This document shows positions 1-10,744 of a DNA stretch of 64,000 nt, piece by piece. Under the pieces are notes generated by a model, which was given only the letters and a program-made list of their open reading frames with translations, was not told where the DNA came from and did not search any database. Location: contig NC_092868.1 in assembly GCF_032062135.1 (NCBI RefSeq), forward strand, positions 47,436,638-47,500,637, read 5' to 3'. A program made the position numbers and the translations under genes. Source of the stretch: Pyxicephalus adspersus. Taxonomy: Eukaryota; Chordata; Amphibia; Anura; Pyxicephalidae. How positions within the stretch are numbered: the first letter of the stretch is position 1; each line of letters opens with the position of its first letter.

Positions 1-180
1 AACTTCTCAGCTAAACTTTAAAGACCCCAGCAATGGCTGTTTCATTCTACCATGCCCTTATAGTGAGTGTCTGGCTAAGTGTCAATTAATGTTGATGGAG
101 ATTCAGGAAAAAACTTTTATAGTTTTTTATTGATGTCTGTTTCTGCGAAGATTCACACCCTTAACTTCCTGTTTCAATGA
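1..180. other. non-coding, nothing recognised
   Basis: Ordinary AT-rich sequence at the window edge, with no motif or frame of note. Confidence 0.5.
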
Positions 181-229
181 TGGGGTCAGTAGAACATGAA
201 ATTATGGGAAATTCTCCCAGTCTCCCTCC

Positions 230-965
230 ATTCATTGCCTTTCTCCCTCTTTCTCTGTTTCTTTCTTTCTGGCTACTTTCCTTTCATCATTCGTTCTTTT
301 ATTTTGTTTTCTTTCTTCCTTTTGTTTTATCATATTTTCTTCCCTCTTGTGTTATTATTATTATTATTATTATTAATTAATTAATAAACAGGGTTTATAT
401 AGCGCCAACATATTACGCAGTGCTGCACAAAAAGCTTACAATCTAGTAGGTGGGGGAATTAACACACAATAGGAGGGAAGATATGGAGTGGTGGGAGGTA
501 GTGATGGTTTCAAAAGACATGTGTGTTCCTTTCATGCTTCATTCTTCTTTTTTTTATTTCTTTTTTCTTTCTTACTGTCTTATTTCATCTCTCTATCTTT
601 CTTTTCTTTTTTCATTTTTCATTCTTTCCGTCTTGCCTTTCTTTTATTGTTATTCTTTTCATTTTAGATGTTTTTTTTCTGTTCCTCATTCCTGTCTTTT
701 TTTCAAATTTCTTTTCTTTATTCCTTTCTTTCCTCCTTCCTGTGCTGTCAGTCCCTATTTTTTATTTCTTTCTTCTTCATTTTATTTATTTTCTTCTTTC
801 ATTCTTTTATCCTAATATCTTTTCTTCATTTTTCCTTCCCTCTTTTTATTCCTCTTGCCTTCCTTGTGTCATTTGTTGTTTTTTTCTTTTCCCGTTTCCT
901 TATTCCTATTTTCCTTTGACCTTTTGATATTTTATCTTTCTTTCTTTCCTTTTTTTTCTGTTCTT
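230..965. repeat. long pyrimidine (TTTC/TTCC)-rich tract
   Basis: About 700 bp in which the + strand is almost all C and T, in degenerate TTTC, TTCC and TCTTT units. It is interrupted at about 351-535 by a dispersed-element copy. The overlapping 'proteins' of Phe, Ser and Leu in all three frames come from this composition and are not genes. Confidence 0.85.
351..535 (+). repeat. dispersed element F1 copy ('tatagcgccaacatatt' family) with (TTA)n head
   Basis: The copy begins with a (TTA)n(TTAA)n run and continues TATATAGCGCCAACATATTACGCAG, then AGCTTACAATCTAGTAGGTGG. The same sequence recurs at 9945-10170 (minus), 18187-18488, 21310-21585, 22305-22375, 36340-36400 (minus) and 42115-42480. The microsatellite-like end suggests a retroposon (SINE or LINE tail). 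The class is inferred. Confidence 0.75.
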
Positions 966-974
966 TCAGTACAG

Positions 975-1190
975 GAAGCAAATCTATCTATTGATTGATT
1001 AATTGATCTAGCTATCTATATATGATCTATGATCTATCTATCTGTCAATCAATTGTTCCATCTATCCTAATATATGTCTATTGATCGATCAATAGTTCTA
1101 GCCATCTCTTTGTTTATGATCAATCTATATATATATCTATGATCCATTTGTTTATCTATTGATCTTTCTTTCTTTCTTTCTTTCACCACC
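975..1190. repeat. degenerate CTAT/GATC/CTTT microsatellite
   Basis: Interrupted tetranucleotide units (CTAT, TGAT, GATC), ending with a (TTTC) run just before 1185. Confidence 0.8.
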
Positions 1191-1377
1191 TTGGTAACTC
1201 TTCCAGTGTAAGACATAAGAATAACAGTAATTGGTAAACTGAGACAAACAGGTTAGATTTAGTGAGCTCCACATACAATAGAAGAGGTTGCATAAACCGC
1301 ATGGCTTGTGTCTGCGGATTAAGAGTCTTCCTGTCTCCCTTTCCAAAACGCAAAGCAGCTTGACATTCAAGACATTG

Positions 1378-1522
1378 CCCCTGATTCATCATTGAAATTC
1401 GCGATCGCGGGAAGCGCGATAATACGCGCGACCCGGTTGTTGAATAGCGCGATCGCGCGCGATTCCGGATCGCTAATACGAATGCGCGACCGATAATCCG
1501 ATTTAGTTTGATGAATCAGGGG
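1378..1522. mobile_element. CpG-rich MITE with 14-bp perfect TIR
   Basis: A 145-bp element bounded by CCCCTGATTCATCA and its exact reverse complement TGATGAATCAGGGG. Both sides are flanked by CATTG (1373-1377 and 1523-1527), a 5-bp target duplication. The interior is densely CpG-rich, with repeated CGATCGCG and GCGCG motifs, unlike the CpG-poor surroundings. It has no coding capacity. An alternative reading extends the TIR to 16 bp, which removes the duplication. The transposase family is unknown to me. Confidence 0.8.
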
Positions 1523-1797
1523 CATTGAATTAGAGCACAAAAGGGAGTGCTTTATTTGGCTACTGCAATACACCTAGGGTGTGTAAGCTATGACTCAGGG
1601 AACTGCACAGCAAGATAATGTTCAAATAAAGAAGTCCCTGCCCAATTATTTTGACATGGCAGGTTGTAGGAAGATTATCAGCAATGATTTGCCCTAAAAT
1701 AGCCAGCATGGTTGTGGCCCTATTGTATATATTAGGAGACTGAGCAGTGATTTTCATACCTGAATTCTCAAGTTTACTCCTCTTCTGCAGCCATCAT

Positions 1798-2000
1798 TAA
1801 AGCCCTGTACAGATGTCAGATAGACGTCAGATTTCTGTCTCGGGAAACGACCTTTTGTGATTGTTTCCAGTGACAGCTTTTCTGCTCTTTGGAGAGAACA
1901 ATAGGTACTTACTCCTCAATAGGTATATACAGGAATCACTCTTGTTCAGTCGAACGATTGATGGACGATGTTCGGGGACCGCTCTGCACAAGTTACATTT
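1798..2000. repeat. possible diverged F3 ('tacacacgtgcaat') family copy
   Basis: The stretch shares CTGTACAGATGTCAGA, 'tctgctctttggagagaac' and 'cgaacgattgatggacgat' phrases with the F3 elements at 23261 and 29932. No clear ends were found. Confidence 0.35.
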
Positions 2001-3334
2001 TCATGCTTAGCTTGGATGACAACTACTGTGATGTATTTTTTAATGTTTTGTGTTGTATTAGTGCAAGTGTGTTGATGTGCTTTGTGGTAAAGCAACTTAT
2101 CATTACACAACTAAAGCACCAAAATGCACCAACAAAAGTACAAGCTGGATTCTCAGCAGAACAATTCATGGCAATGCAGATTTTATACCACCGTGTTGGT
2201 ATTAATGGACCATGGTCTTGTGCTATCTGAGAGCTCATGAAAAATACTGCCAGCACACTTCAGCTTTAAGTGAATCAATATAAGCTGTGACTGACTTACT
2301 ATTTAAAAGCTATGTACTTGAGCTGTTCTGACTCAGTGTTGTCTGTGCCATGAATTGTGTACACACTTACATGTCCGCCTATTAGTTCTTGAAAAGTAAG
2401 GGTGCCCACGATTAATGTTACAATTCCCTCCCTTCTCTTTTTTTCTGGTGCCAAATCTGCACCTGACTGCCTTTAATAGATCACAGTTATTCTATTGCAA
2501 ATTCCTTACTCCTTTGATATGGTTTGTTGGAGAACTGCCTGTGCCAAAACATTGGCTTTGAGCACGTGTGCCTGGCAGTTACCATAAAAAAAAAGTCATA
2601 CAGCTGCCCATTTGACATTAAAAGCATGATAAATGTAAGGTTAATCTAAATGTAAATCCATATTTTATCAAAAAGCATTGTTTTGATTTTAACTAAATTT
2701 CTGAAAACGTGTGTCTCCCTATGGCTGTCACCTTGCCAGTCACTTAGCCACCCACAACTCTAAATTGGTTCTTAGGAATCCAATGTTTGCACATTTTACA
2801 GCAGGTGGCAATGGGTGGTACTGAACCACTAATTGCCACCTTAATAAATCTCTATGGGCTGTCATGGATGAGATGCACATGTAAAATCTTACTCGAGGAA
2901 GTAGTTCAGGAGTCTACGGAAGCAGTTACGGCACCGGGGGCCACTCCCAGTCTGAACATAACCTAAGGATGATTCTGAACAATGATAGCTGAGCTCCTCT
3001 ACTACTACTTTTTAATTTGTGATAGATATGGTTCACCAAAGCCAAAAAGATTGTCAAGCAGTTCCTGTGCACTGTCAACTTAAGTGACGGGTTCACTCAA
3101 CAGGTTTGACTTTGGCAAAGTACTTCCTTCGAAGCCTAGGCAGTTAAAATGTTTTGCAGACAAGGAGGTCTTAACCAGTCTTTGTTCCAATTTAGAACTT
3201 GGAAACATTTATTTTGAGCAGTGTTTGAGCACCAGACACACATGATCCCTATTGATCCCAGCAAACTCTCATTAACTCAAAGGAAGGGTCAAATTATGTT
3301 GACAGCAGGCACAAACCTTACGGGTGTGTGCTTT
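2001..3334. other. intergenic, no gene
   Basis: Unique-looking AT-rich DNA. The open frames of up to 113 codons here lack coding character. I see no clear repeat ends. Confidence 0.5.
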
Positions 3335-3820
3335 TGTCAGGATCCAAACCCGGGGATGCTTCGGTGTCTGGCTGCAGCTCTGTCTGCTGCACCACTTGAG
3401 GGTTTGCCTTTTGGGCTCTGTTGGATTCCTTGGACAAAGACAACTTTACACTTAGTATCTTGCTGAACCTTGAACTCCAGGCCCCTCTCATGAACTTCCT
3501 GTTTAAGCCATGTCTCTGAAACTTCCTGTTGCCAGATTATTGTGCTCTGCCAAGATCTTGCTCTTCCTGCTACCATTACATTGCGCTTTCCAAACTGCTA
3601 CCTGTGTACCAACCCTTGGCTGCTATTTAAACGACTACTCTTCCCCGCACTCCATCTCCAACTTACACCATTGTCTACCAACCTCGGCTTGTGCTTTGAC
3701 TACTTTTGTGTTTTCTCCTTATCTGCTACCGCTGCTTATGCATAGATCCTGGACTGCATCGGCCTGTGTGTGCTTGCTTTTTTAGCCACTGGACTCCAAG
3801 TCTGACCCCTGATCGTTACA
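3335..3820 (+). mobile_element. solo LTR of an LTR retrotransposon
   Basis: The 486-bp unit starts TGTCAGGATCC and ends GATCGTTACA, so it has the TG...CA ends of an LTR. It is flanked by a perfect 5-bp duplication GCTTT (3330-3334 and 3821-3825). A TATTTAA at 3624-3630 may be its TATA box. No internal retroelement genes are adjacent, so it is a recombination-derived solo LTR. The superfamily is not determined; Gypsy-like is a guess from the 5-bp duplication. Confidence 0.75.
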
Positions 3821-3825
3821 GCTTT

Positions 3826-5014
3826 ATTGCCCCTAAGGTAATGGCGAACCTTCCAGACACCCAGGAAGTGATTGGGTAGCCCTGACAGCAACACATTTCT
3901 CTGCATGTTCTCTTTAAAGGACTAATGTAAAAAAAAAGAGATACATATGTCTGAAAAAGCTCTACTACAAAAAATGCATGGAGGAACAAAAGCCTAACAA
4001 AACCTCAGTGCAATAATGTAATTTACTGTAGCTTATTGGATGAGATTGGTTTTCAGGCTTTTCCTTTTATTTTCTCCTGGTGATCATGCAACTAACACAC
4101 TTCCTGTCCTTTCACGTCTTTGCTTTTGATTTCATTGTATCTATGGTGAGAGCCATGGTTATCCCACAGATTGAACTTCTTGCTTGTATGTGCTCTGTTT
4201 GTGTTTAGATTCACTTTAAATACCTGACAACCTTGTAACTTTGTCTTTCAATCCATATTGGCTAAGGCCAAATAGAATAGGGGACATTCTATTGCTGTTA
4301 TTGCTGGCTTGGCTTTAGGAATACCTTAATTCTAAGTCCATAATTCGGTAGGTATTGAATAACCTCTTCTTGTGCACGATATCAGTAGAGGTACCCTTTA
4401 AGAAGTCAACCGTGCAGTCATTTTTATTTCCCACTGAGCAGAGCACTCCACGGCTTAATAATGCCTGAAAGCACACCGTCTATATGTTTGTCTCCCAAAT
4501 TATTCTTCTGCCAAGGTCACAGATCCGGAATTCATGGACATTAACAGAATTCTTAGCATCAGTGTGTGGGTTCAACACATCCCCTCACATGACATGACTC
4601 CTTTTGTTATTCAGTGTAATATCCTGATAAATAGATTTCATTGCCATGCCACAGCAAAAATCAACATTGGGGGAGTTTGGAGAACAATAAATTAGTACAG
4701 GAAATTAATTTAAAGTAAACCAGTACCTTAATGAAGTGATCCAACAAATCTCTGGAGCCCCAGATAATGGCCTTCAGGTCAGCAATCCCAGCACAGCCTC
4801 AATAGAGACTAATCTGATCAATACGGTCTGGATATTGTGTATGTGAGACTGAATGCAATATATAACTAAGAATGTCTAGGTCCTTCATTTTAAAATAATT
4901 TGTATGGAGATTCATGTATTGTTGAAGTAATATTTTAAAGCCAGAGAAACAATAACCAAAGATGAGCAGTATGTTCTTGTAAGGTCACTTAACAAATGAA
5001 AACAGCACTTTCTC
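3826..5014. other. intergenic, no gene
   Basis: Unremarkable AT-rich sequence. I found no open frame worth keeping and no repeat boundary. Confidence 0.5.
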
Positions 5015-6300
5015 CAATAGAAGAAATAATATATTCGTATCTCTGGGATCCATGTTTGTTACCTTTCCTCTGTTCCCTGCAACAAAAGAGCTATTATACT
5101 CACCTCTTTAAATGCCCATGTATCTCACCTTCCCTACATTCCCTGCAATAGAAAACGGAATTATAATTGCAGTCTCTCCTCTCACCTCTCCAGTAGCTCG
5201 TGTCTTCTCCCTTCCCTTTATTCCCTGTAATGATGAAGATGTAATATCCTAAACTTTCCTGTGGCCCATGTCTCTTACTCTGCTTCCTCTTGCTCCTATA
5301 GAAGAGGTATTATACTCACCTCTCTGGGTGCCCACATCTTTTACCATTCCTCTGTTCCCTACAACTCCCAAATGCCCTTTGCCTTCAATCTCCTCTTCAT
5401 TTTACCCAGTAGAAGAGGTATTATACCTAGCAGATGTTCAATGTATCTTACCTGCCCCTTGTTCCCTACAATTTAAAATGTATTATACTCACCTCTCCAG
5501 TGTCCCATGTCTTCAACCTTCCCTCCATTCCCTGCATTAGAAGATGTTATATTCTAGAATCTTCTATGGCTTATATCCTATAGAAAAAGTATTATAGTCT
5601 TCTCTCTGGGTGCCAATGTCTCTTACTTCCCCCCCATTTCCTACAATAGAAGTGGAATAGAATAGAATATTCTACTTTCAAATGGACTTTGCCTCCAACC
5701 TCTTCTTCCATTTACCCAGCAAAAGAGGTATCAACTCAACTCCCAGATGGCCTATGTCTCCCTGCAATGGAAGAAGTATTATACCCAACTCTTTGATGGC
5801 CCCTGCCTTTAACCCTTTCTCCAATTCCTTTACTATAGAAGGTCTTATACTTACCTCTTCTTCAATCCATGTCGCCACCTCCTCTCCATTCCTTGAAATA
5901 AAAGAGGTGTTATACTCATATTTCTGACTGCCCTTGTCTTCTTTCCCTCTTCATAAAAGAGATATTATACAACATCTTGCTGGCCCTTCCATTCTTTGCA
6001 ATCGAAAAGGTCTACTCCTATTTCTGTTGGCCATGTCTCCTACCTACCCTTCCATCACCTTCAATAGAAAAGGCATTATACTCATCTCTCTGGCAGTTAC
6101 TGCCTCTTTCTTCCCATCCATTCCATGCAATAAAGGAGGTATTATACTAACCTTTCCAACAGCACATGTTCTTCATCTGTCTTCCATTCTTTGCAACTGG
6201 AAAAGGGGTACTTATCGCTCTGTTGGCTCAAGTCTCCTACTCTCACTTCCGTTCTCTGAAATTGAGTACTTAAAGAATTCCTACTCCTCACCGTCAATGT
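5015..6300. repeat. degenerate minisatellite, ~66-70 bp unit, about 19 copies
   Basis: Diverged tandem copies of a unit resembling 'CCCTGCAATAGAAGAGGTAT' + 'TATACTCACCTCTCTGG' + 'CCCATGTCTCC'. The marker GAAGAGGTATTATACT or a variant appears near 5296, 5410, 5475, 5583, 5769, 5838, 5902, 5955, 6067 and 6133. Units differ by substitutions and small indels, so the array is old. Open frames through it are chance products of the repeat. Confidence 0.85.
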
Positions 6301-6309
6301 AGAAGGAAG

Positions 6310-7585
6310 AGGAACTATGGCAGACATCAGACCACTAAATAGAAGACTACTGGGAAAATGTATGTATTTGTTTCTTTTTTAAAGTAAAGAACTTTGGATG
6401 GGTGGCAGAAAGAAGGTGGGAGATGAAGGGTCTCAATACCCTATATGCAAGCTCAGTTGTGGCACCTTCACAAACTAAGTGTCCATTACTGGCATTCCTA
6501 ACACTACAGAACAGCGAAAACACTGCCTAGATTACTTTTTTAAGATCTTCTTGATTGGAGCACATTGAGGAGCAGTGGCCACCCATACAGAAGCTAAAAT
6601 TACATTTTTCATCCTGGCAATTATAGAAAGAAGGCTGCCATTAAATACTTTCTCTTCCAAAAGGTACTGTAGGACTTTAGGAAGTCATGTGACCATTTAA
6701 TACTTAAAAAGTATTTCAGATTGATCTGTACCTGGTCAGACTCTGCCCAATAATGAATTGTATAATTTAAGGTGGAGTTATTCCTTGATTAAAACGTTCC
6801 TTGCCAAAGCCTTGTTATTACTGTCAACATTACTGGGATATAGAGATGTAAATCTAGGTTACTGTACTTGAATGGGGAAAAAGTAGACTTAATTAACAAG
6901 CAATGATTATCACTAGAAGAAAAACACCCAATGAGCAAGAGCCTTGATTGCTATTCTGGACGTTAAGTGAAATTCTAATTATATATTTCAGAAGAGGTTT
7001 TGTGAAGATCAGTCATTAATTTGTCCTTGTAAATGGAACAGGAAGTCATGTAAGTGGCAATAAAATATAAAAGAGGGGGTAAAGAAGGAAGGGTCACAAC
7101 TTTGCTGGGGTGAGTTCCCTGTATTTGTACTTGTCCCAGTGGCAGCATAATCATAGACCAAAATGCAATCCAAAAGAAAGACAGCACTAAAAACTGATAA
7201 AGATTCAAGATATTAAGAGAGCTTGGAACCTGTTGCAAATGTTCCCTCATTTACCATTGTGGTGTGAAAATTTAATGAGTGGAGGTCAAGAGGAAGAACC
7301 ATTGAGATCTGCAAGGGGACCCAGGAGATTGCCACAAAAATGTGGTTTTATTTTTTTCAATAGATTCGTTAGAACAGAGAAGCCTTTGGTGGCACTGACA
7401 AAGAAAAGGTGAGTATATAGGGGGTAGTTACCAAAATTAGTTTGAGCTAATCCTATATCAAAGTGAATTATTACCTTGCAAGGGATAATGCACCTAACTT
7501 TGCAAAGAATATCCAAACATGTGCAAGGAAATCTAAAACAAACATGATTTTGTCCTTTACATTGGATGAATACAATTACCAGAGT
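6310..7585. other. intergenic, no gene
   Basis: AT-rich non-coding DNA. The 139-residue minus-strand frame (7286-7705) runs into the F2 MITE and is not a gene. Confidence 0.5.
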
Positions 7586-7589
7586 TAAA

Positions 7590-7806
7590 TGAGAAATCTC
7601 TTGCAAGCGAGTAAGGCTCTCAAAGGCTTGAGAATATGGACATTCATGGGAGAAACTGGGTGATCCAGCAAACCTTGAATTTAGTTCTATGCTGTTATTA
7701 GGCAAATATTTTTAATCCTGGACCAGATCCATTCCAAGTTTGCTGGAACAACCAAGTTCTCCTATGACAGTCTATCTTCTCCAGTGACCGAGATAATAAA
7801 TCATTG
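7590..7806. mobile_element. F2 MITE copy (diverged)
   Basis: The core reads CTGGGTGATCCAGCAAACCTTG ... 'GGACCAGATCCATTCCAAGT' 'TTGCTGGA', an inverted-repeat structure shared with copies at 16134, 27670, 35498 and 50438. The ends are worn. Confidence 0.7.
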
Positions 7807-9148
7807 TTTTCTTTTCCAGGTGTGCTCGCTTCCTTTACTGGTATGCAGTCACTTTTTTGTTGCTGGAAACGATCACAAATATAACCTGTGTATGCAGTTT
7901 AAGCAAGGTGACAGGTAAGTTCTTGGCGCCATTTTGGAAGATACATATAGCGCCTCTCTGTGGCTGCCCAATGGGGAATGAATGGGGGTAGTAATAGTTC
8001 CACTCACTGCTGCCAGCTGTCAGATATGCGGACGCTGAACCAGCATGGCCATGCAAGTGTTTGAGCCAGTCGTGGACAGCCAAGCAAAATCGAGCAATTC
8101 AGGGGCAGATGGGAATCTGACCTTAGATGAAGTATTTTTCTGTCTGATGACCCCATATATAAATAGTGCCAATTGTTGCTTTTAAGTCTCCTGTGTTCAA
8201 AAACATTATAAACAAAAGCTCATACAGAACAAAAGTCTGCACAGTAAATCTAAGTTAAGAAAAATATAATGCCTCTATTACAAAGTAGGAAATACATTTT
8301 AACAGGCCATATAAAAGTAAATCCTAGAAGAGCTTATGTGGCAGTAAAAAGCTGAACAGTCACATTTTCTAACCTGTGTTTTGTCTGCAGGCGTTAAAGG
8401 AAGCAAGAAATGTTAAAAATTCAGTTATTGTTAAACGTTTATTATTTTATCTTTTTGTTTCTTACGTTTTGTTGTCTGTTAAACCAGAACTCTGACGGCT
8501 TGAATAATATACAAGGAACAGGATACACAAACTACAAACAGAAAGCAAAAGGAAATATCATAAACAGCAATCCTGGCTAATTATACAGAAACACTCATGA
8601 ATCACTTGGCTCCAACGAATCTTTGCTGTATTCTTGTTATTGAATGGTGAGTGTCTCTGTGTTCAAGGTGTGTCCATAACATCAACACCCAAAAATAGTA
8701 GGAGATGGCTTCCTGCAGAAAATAAGCACCTGTATGATATACACAGAATACTAATTAACACTGTCAGTGCCCAGCAGATTGTCAGGTCATTAGTCACTTC
8801 AATAGAAAGTGTAATTAAATTGGACCTAGCATTGGATTTTGTTTTCATATTAAGTGCATGCATGCCGAGCAATGTGCAAAGCTATGTTCAGGATGGCGGT
8901 GAGGTTGTGGTGCGGTTACCCCAGTAAACAGCTGCCTCGGGCACGTAGCATCTACCTAGGACAGCTCGATAGATAAAATATTGGGGGCAGCAATAAATGG
9001 TATAGTATCACTCATTGCCACCCAATATGAAATCTGCAAACTCTGATTCTTCAGGAACCAGCACTGTGGAGCAGGTGTCTGTCAAGGTGCCAGCAGCCAG
9101 GAGCCGTGCGTGATCCTATGATCCAGCTGCAGCTCTAAACATATCCTG
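7807..9148. other. intergenic, no gene
   Basis: Non-coding. A stretch at 7900-8095 ('cgccattttggaagatac') resembles dispersed frog repeats, but I could not define its ends. Confidence 0.45.
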
Positions 9149-9665
9149 CAGAGGTAGGCAAACTCCAGGCTTTATGCCGGATACGGACTAGCCAGTATTC
9201 CAGTCCGGTCTAATGGCCCCCTAGTTCTTATTGTTGGATCCGGCCTAATTGAATTGTCATGTTATCGCGAATTTCCCCGATATCATCGAGTTCCCGCACA
9301 GTAACCCCAATTACTATGCCTAAAGAGCAGAAGCAACACGCAGCTACCAGTCTCTGAAACGTTGATAATCGTGTCTTCAATCCCGAATGGACTGACGGAT
9401 TATTCTTCGTCCAACGCGGCAACAAAGCCCTGTGTTTAGTGTGCAACAACACCAACAGCACTTGCAAGTGGTCGAATCCCAAGGGGCATTTCGATGACAA
9501 GCATGCGAACAGAGACTTCACCCTGGATGGGCGGAAGACTAAGGCTGCTCGCTCGCAGTCACAGTTTTAAAAAAACTCTCCTTGGACACCTTTTTTCTTC
9601 TGACCTAGTGTTCCTCCTTAACCTCCTGAAATGGCCTAGTAGTCCAAAAAGTTTGCCGACCCCTG
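9149..9665 (+). mobile_element. internally deleted hAT-type transposon
   Basis: The left end is CAGAGGTAGGCAAACTCC and the right end is AGTTTGCCGACCCCTG, so the 15-16 bp imperfect TIRs start with CAG as in hAT elements. The 517-bp interior retains the first part of a transposase (9316-9570) and then lacks the catalytic region. No convincing 8-bp duplication is left. Confidence 0.75.
9316..9570 (+). pseudogene. hAT transposase N-terminal fragment with in-frame stop
   Basis: The frame opens at ATG 9316 (MPKEQKQHAATSL), hits TGA after 13 codons and then continues in the same frame to TAA at 9568-9570. The second part includes NPEWTDGLFFVQRGNKALC and LVCNN, then HFDDKHA. This reads as a C-x2-C...H-x4-H zinc finger of the BED type found near the N-terminus of ZBED/GTF2IRD2-like hAT transposases. 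Catalytic and dimerisation parts are absent. The fragment is dead and part of the surrounding element. Confidence 0.7.
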
Positions 9666-9944
9666 TCCTACATGTAACACTAGGCCTGGTACATGAGTTG
9701 ATTTTAGCTTCCAACCTGATTTGCATTCCAATCAAAAATTTGGATTCTAAATTAATCTAACCTAAAAAAATGGGCAACTGGTTATTGTTTTTTCAGACAA
9801 GGAGAGATAAGGCATGTCAATAAATATTATCTGAAAGTACACAAGTCATGTCTTGTATGATCACAATAAGTCACTTGGAGCATGTTCCTACAGCTCCTCT
9901 TCCCTTCCCAAAAATGTTGGTGACTGTGTTCAGGGGATAAATTG

Positions 9945-10170
9945 TTTACTTGGAAAATGTTTTTTCAAACTGTACTTTACTATACTTACCCCTCCCCTTT
10001 TATTATGTGCTACTTTCCCCTCCTATTAGATTGTAACCTTTTTTGGGCAGAGTCCTCTCCTTCTTCTGTTTCATTGTTTGTATCCATCTGTCATTTGCAA
10101 CCCGTATTTAATATACACCGCTGCACAATATGTTGGAGCTATATAAATACAGTTTAATGATAATAATTCT
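9945..10170 (-). repeat. dispersed element F1 copy, minus strand
   Basis: It reads 'TAGATTGTAACCTTTTTTGG' 'GCAGAGTCCTCTCC' ... CTGCACAATATGTTGGAGCTATATAAATAC, the reverse complement of the F1 family, with a trailing AT-rich run. Confidence 0.75.
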
Positions 10171-10264
10171 TTGATGTATATTTTTGTTTTATTTTTGAAC
10201 ATTCCCAAGCACACCAAGCCCTATCTTCTCAGCAGGTACGGCGACAATACTGGTTCTTTTACAA

Positions 10265-10744
10265 TTAAAGCGTACCTAAACTCAGAAATTTCACTTTACA
10301 TAAAAAGGTCTACAACCCTTTCATGTAAGGGAAAAAATCTGTTTTTTTTTTTATTGCAACACCCTTTTTAAAAAAAAAAAAAAGTACAGCACCGCCCCCT
10401 AATTCTCGATGAATGGGAGCACACCCATGTCACGCATCCTAGGAGGCTCTTGGGTGCTCCTTCTGCGCATGCCTGGGATACCTTTTCATAAAGAGAGGAA
10501 AATTTGCCGATCTCACGCCTGTGCAGTGAGATCAGAAGGTTTTTTTACAACGTACGTCACCCAGGTGCAAGATCAGGTGACGTAGGAAGAAGAACCAGGA
10601 AGAAGAGGGGAAGATGGTGCAACTCAGCGCGCCAGTTTGAAGGCAGATGCCAGGGCGATGCAGAACACCTCCGGACCAACTGCAGATTGAAGGGAAGTGG
10701 GTTTTTTTTTGTTTTAGCCACTTTTCAGTTTACTTACCCTTTAA
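10265..10744. mobile_element. TTAA-flanked MITE
   Basis: The element is flanked by TTAA on both sides (10265-10268 and 10741-10744). Its ends read AGCGTACCTAAACTC and, in reverse complement, AGGGTAAGTAAACTG, which are imperfect inverted repeats. Inside are poly(T)/poly(A) runs and CpG-bearing motifs such as ACGTACGTCACC and GGTGACGTAGG. TTAA duplication is used by piggyBac and Kolobok transposons. Which applies here is not determined. Confidence 0.65.

Noticed and set aside
450..927. Several Phe/Ser/Leu-rich frames that look like membrane proteins
   Set aside because: They are the translation of a pyrimidine tract in all three frames.
5015..6300. CRISPR-like spaced repeats
   Set aside because: The units diverge along their whole length without constant repeats and unique spacers, and the genome is a vertebrate one.
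7286..7705. 139-codon minus-strand frame
   Set aside because: It overlaps a worn F2 MITE. No start context or homology.
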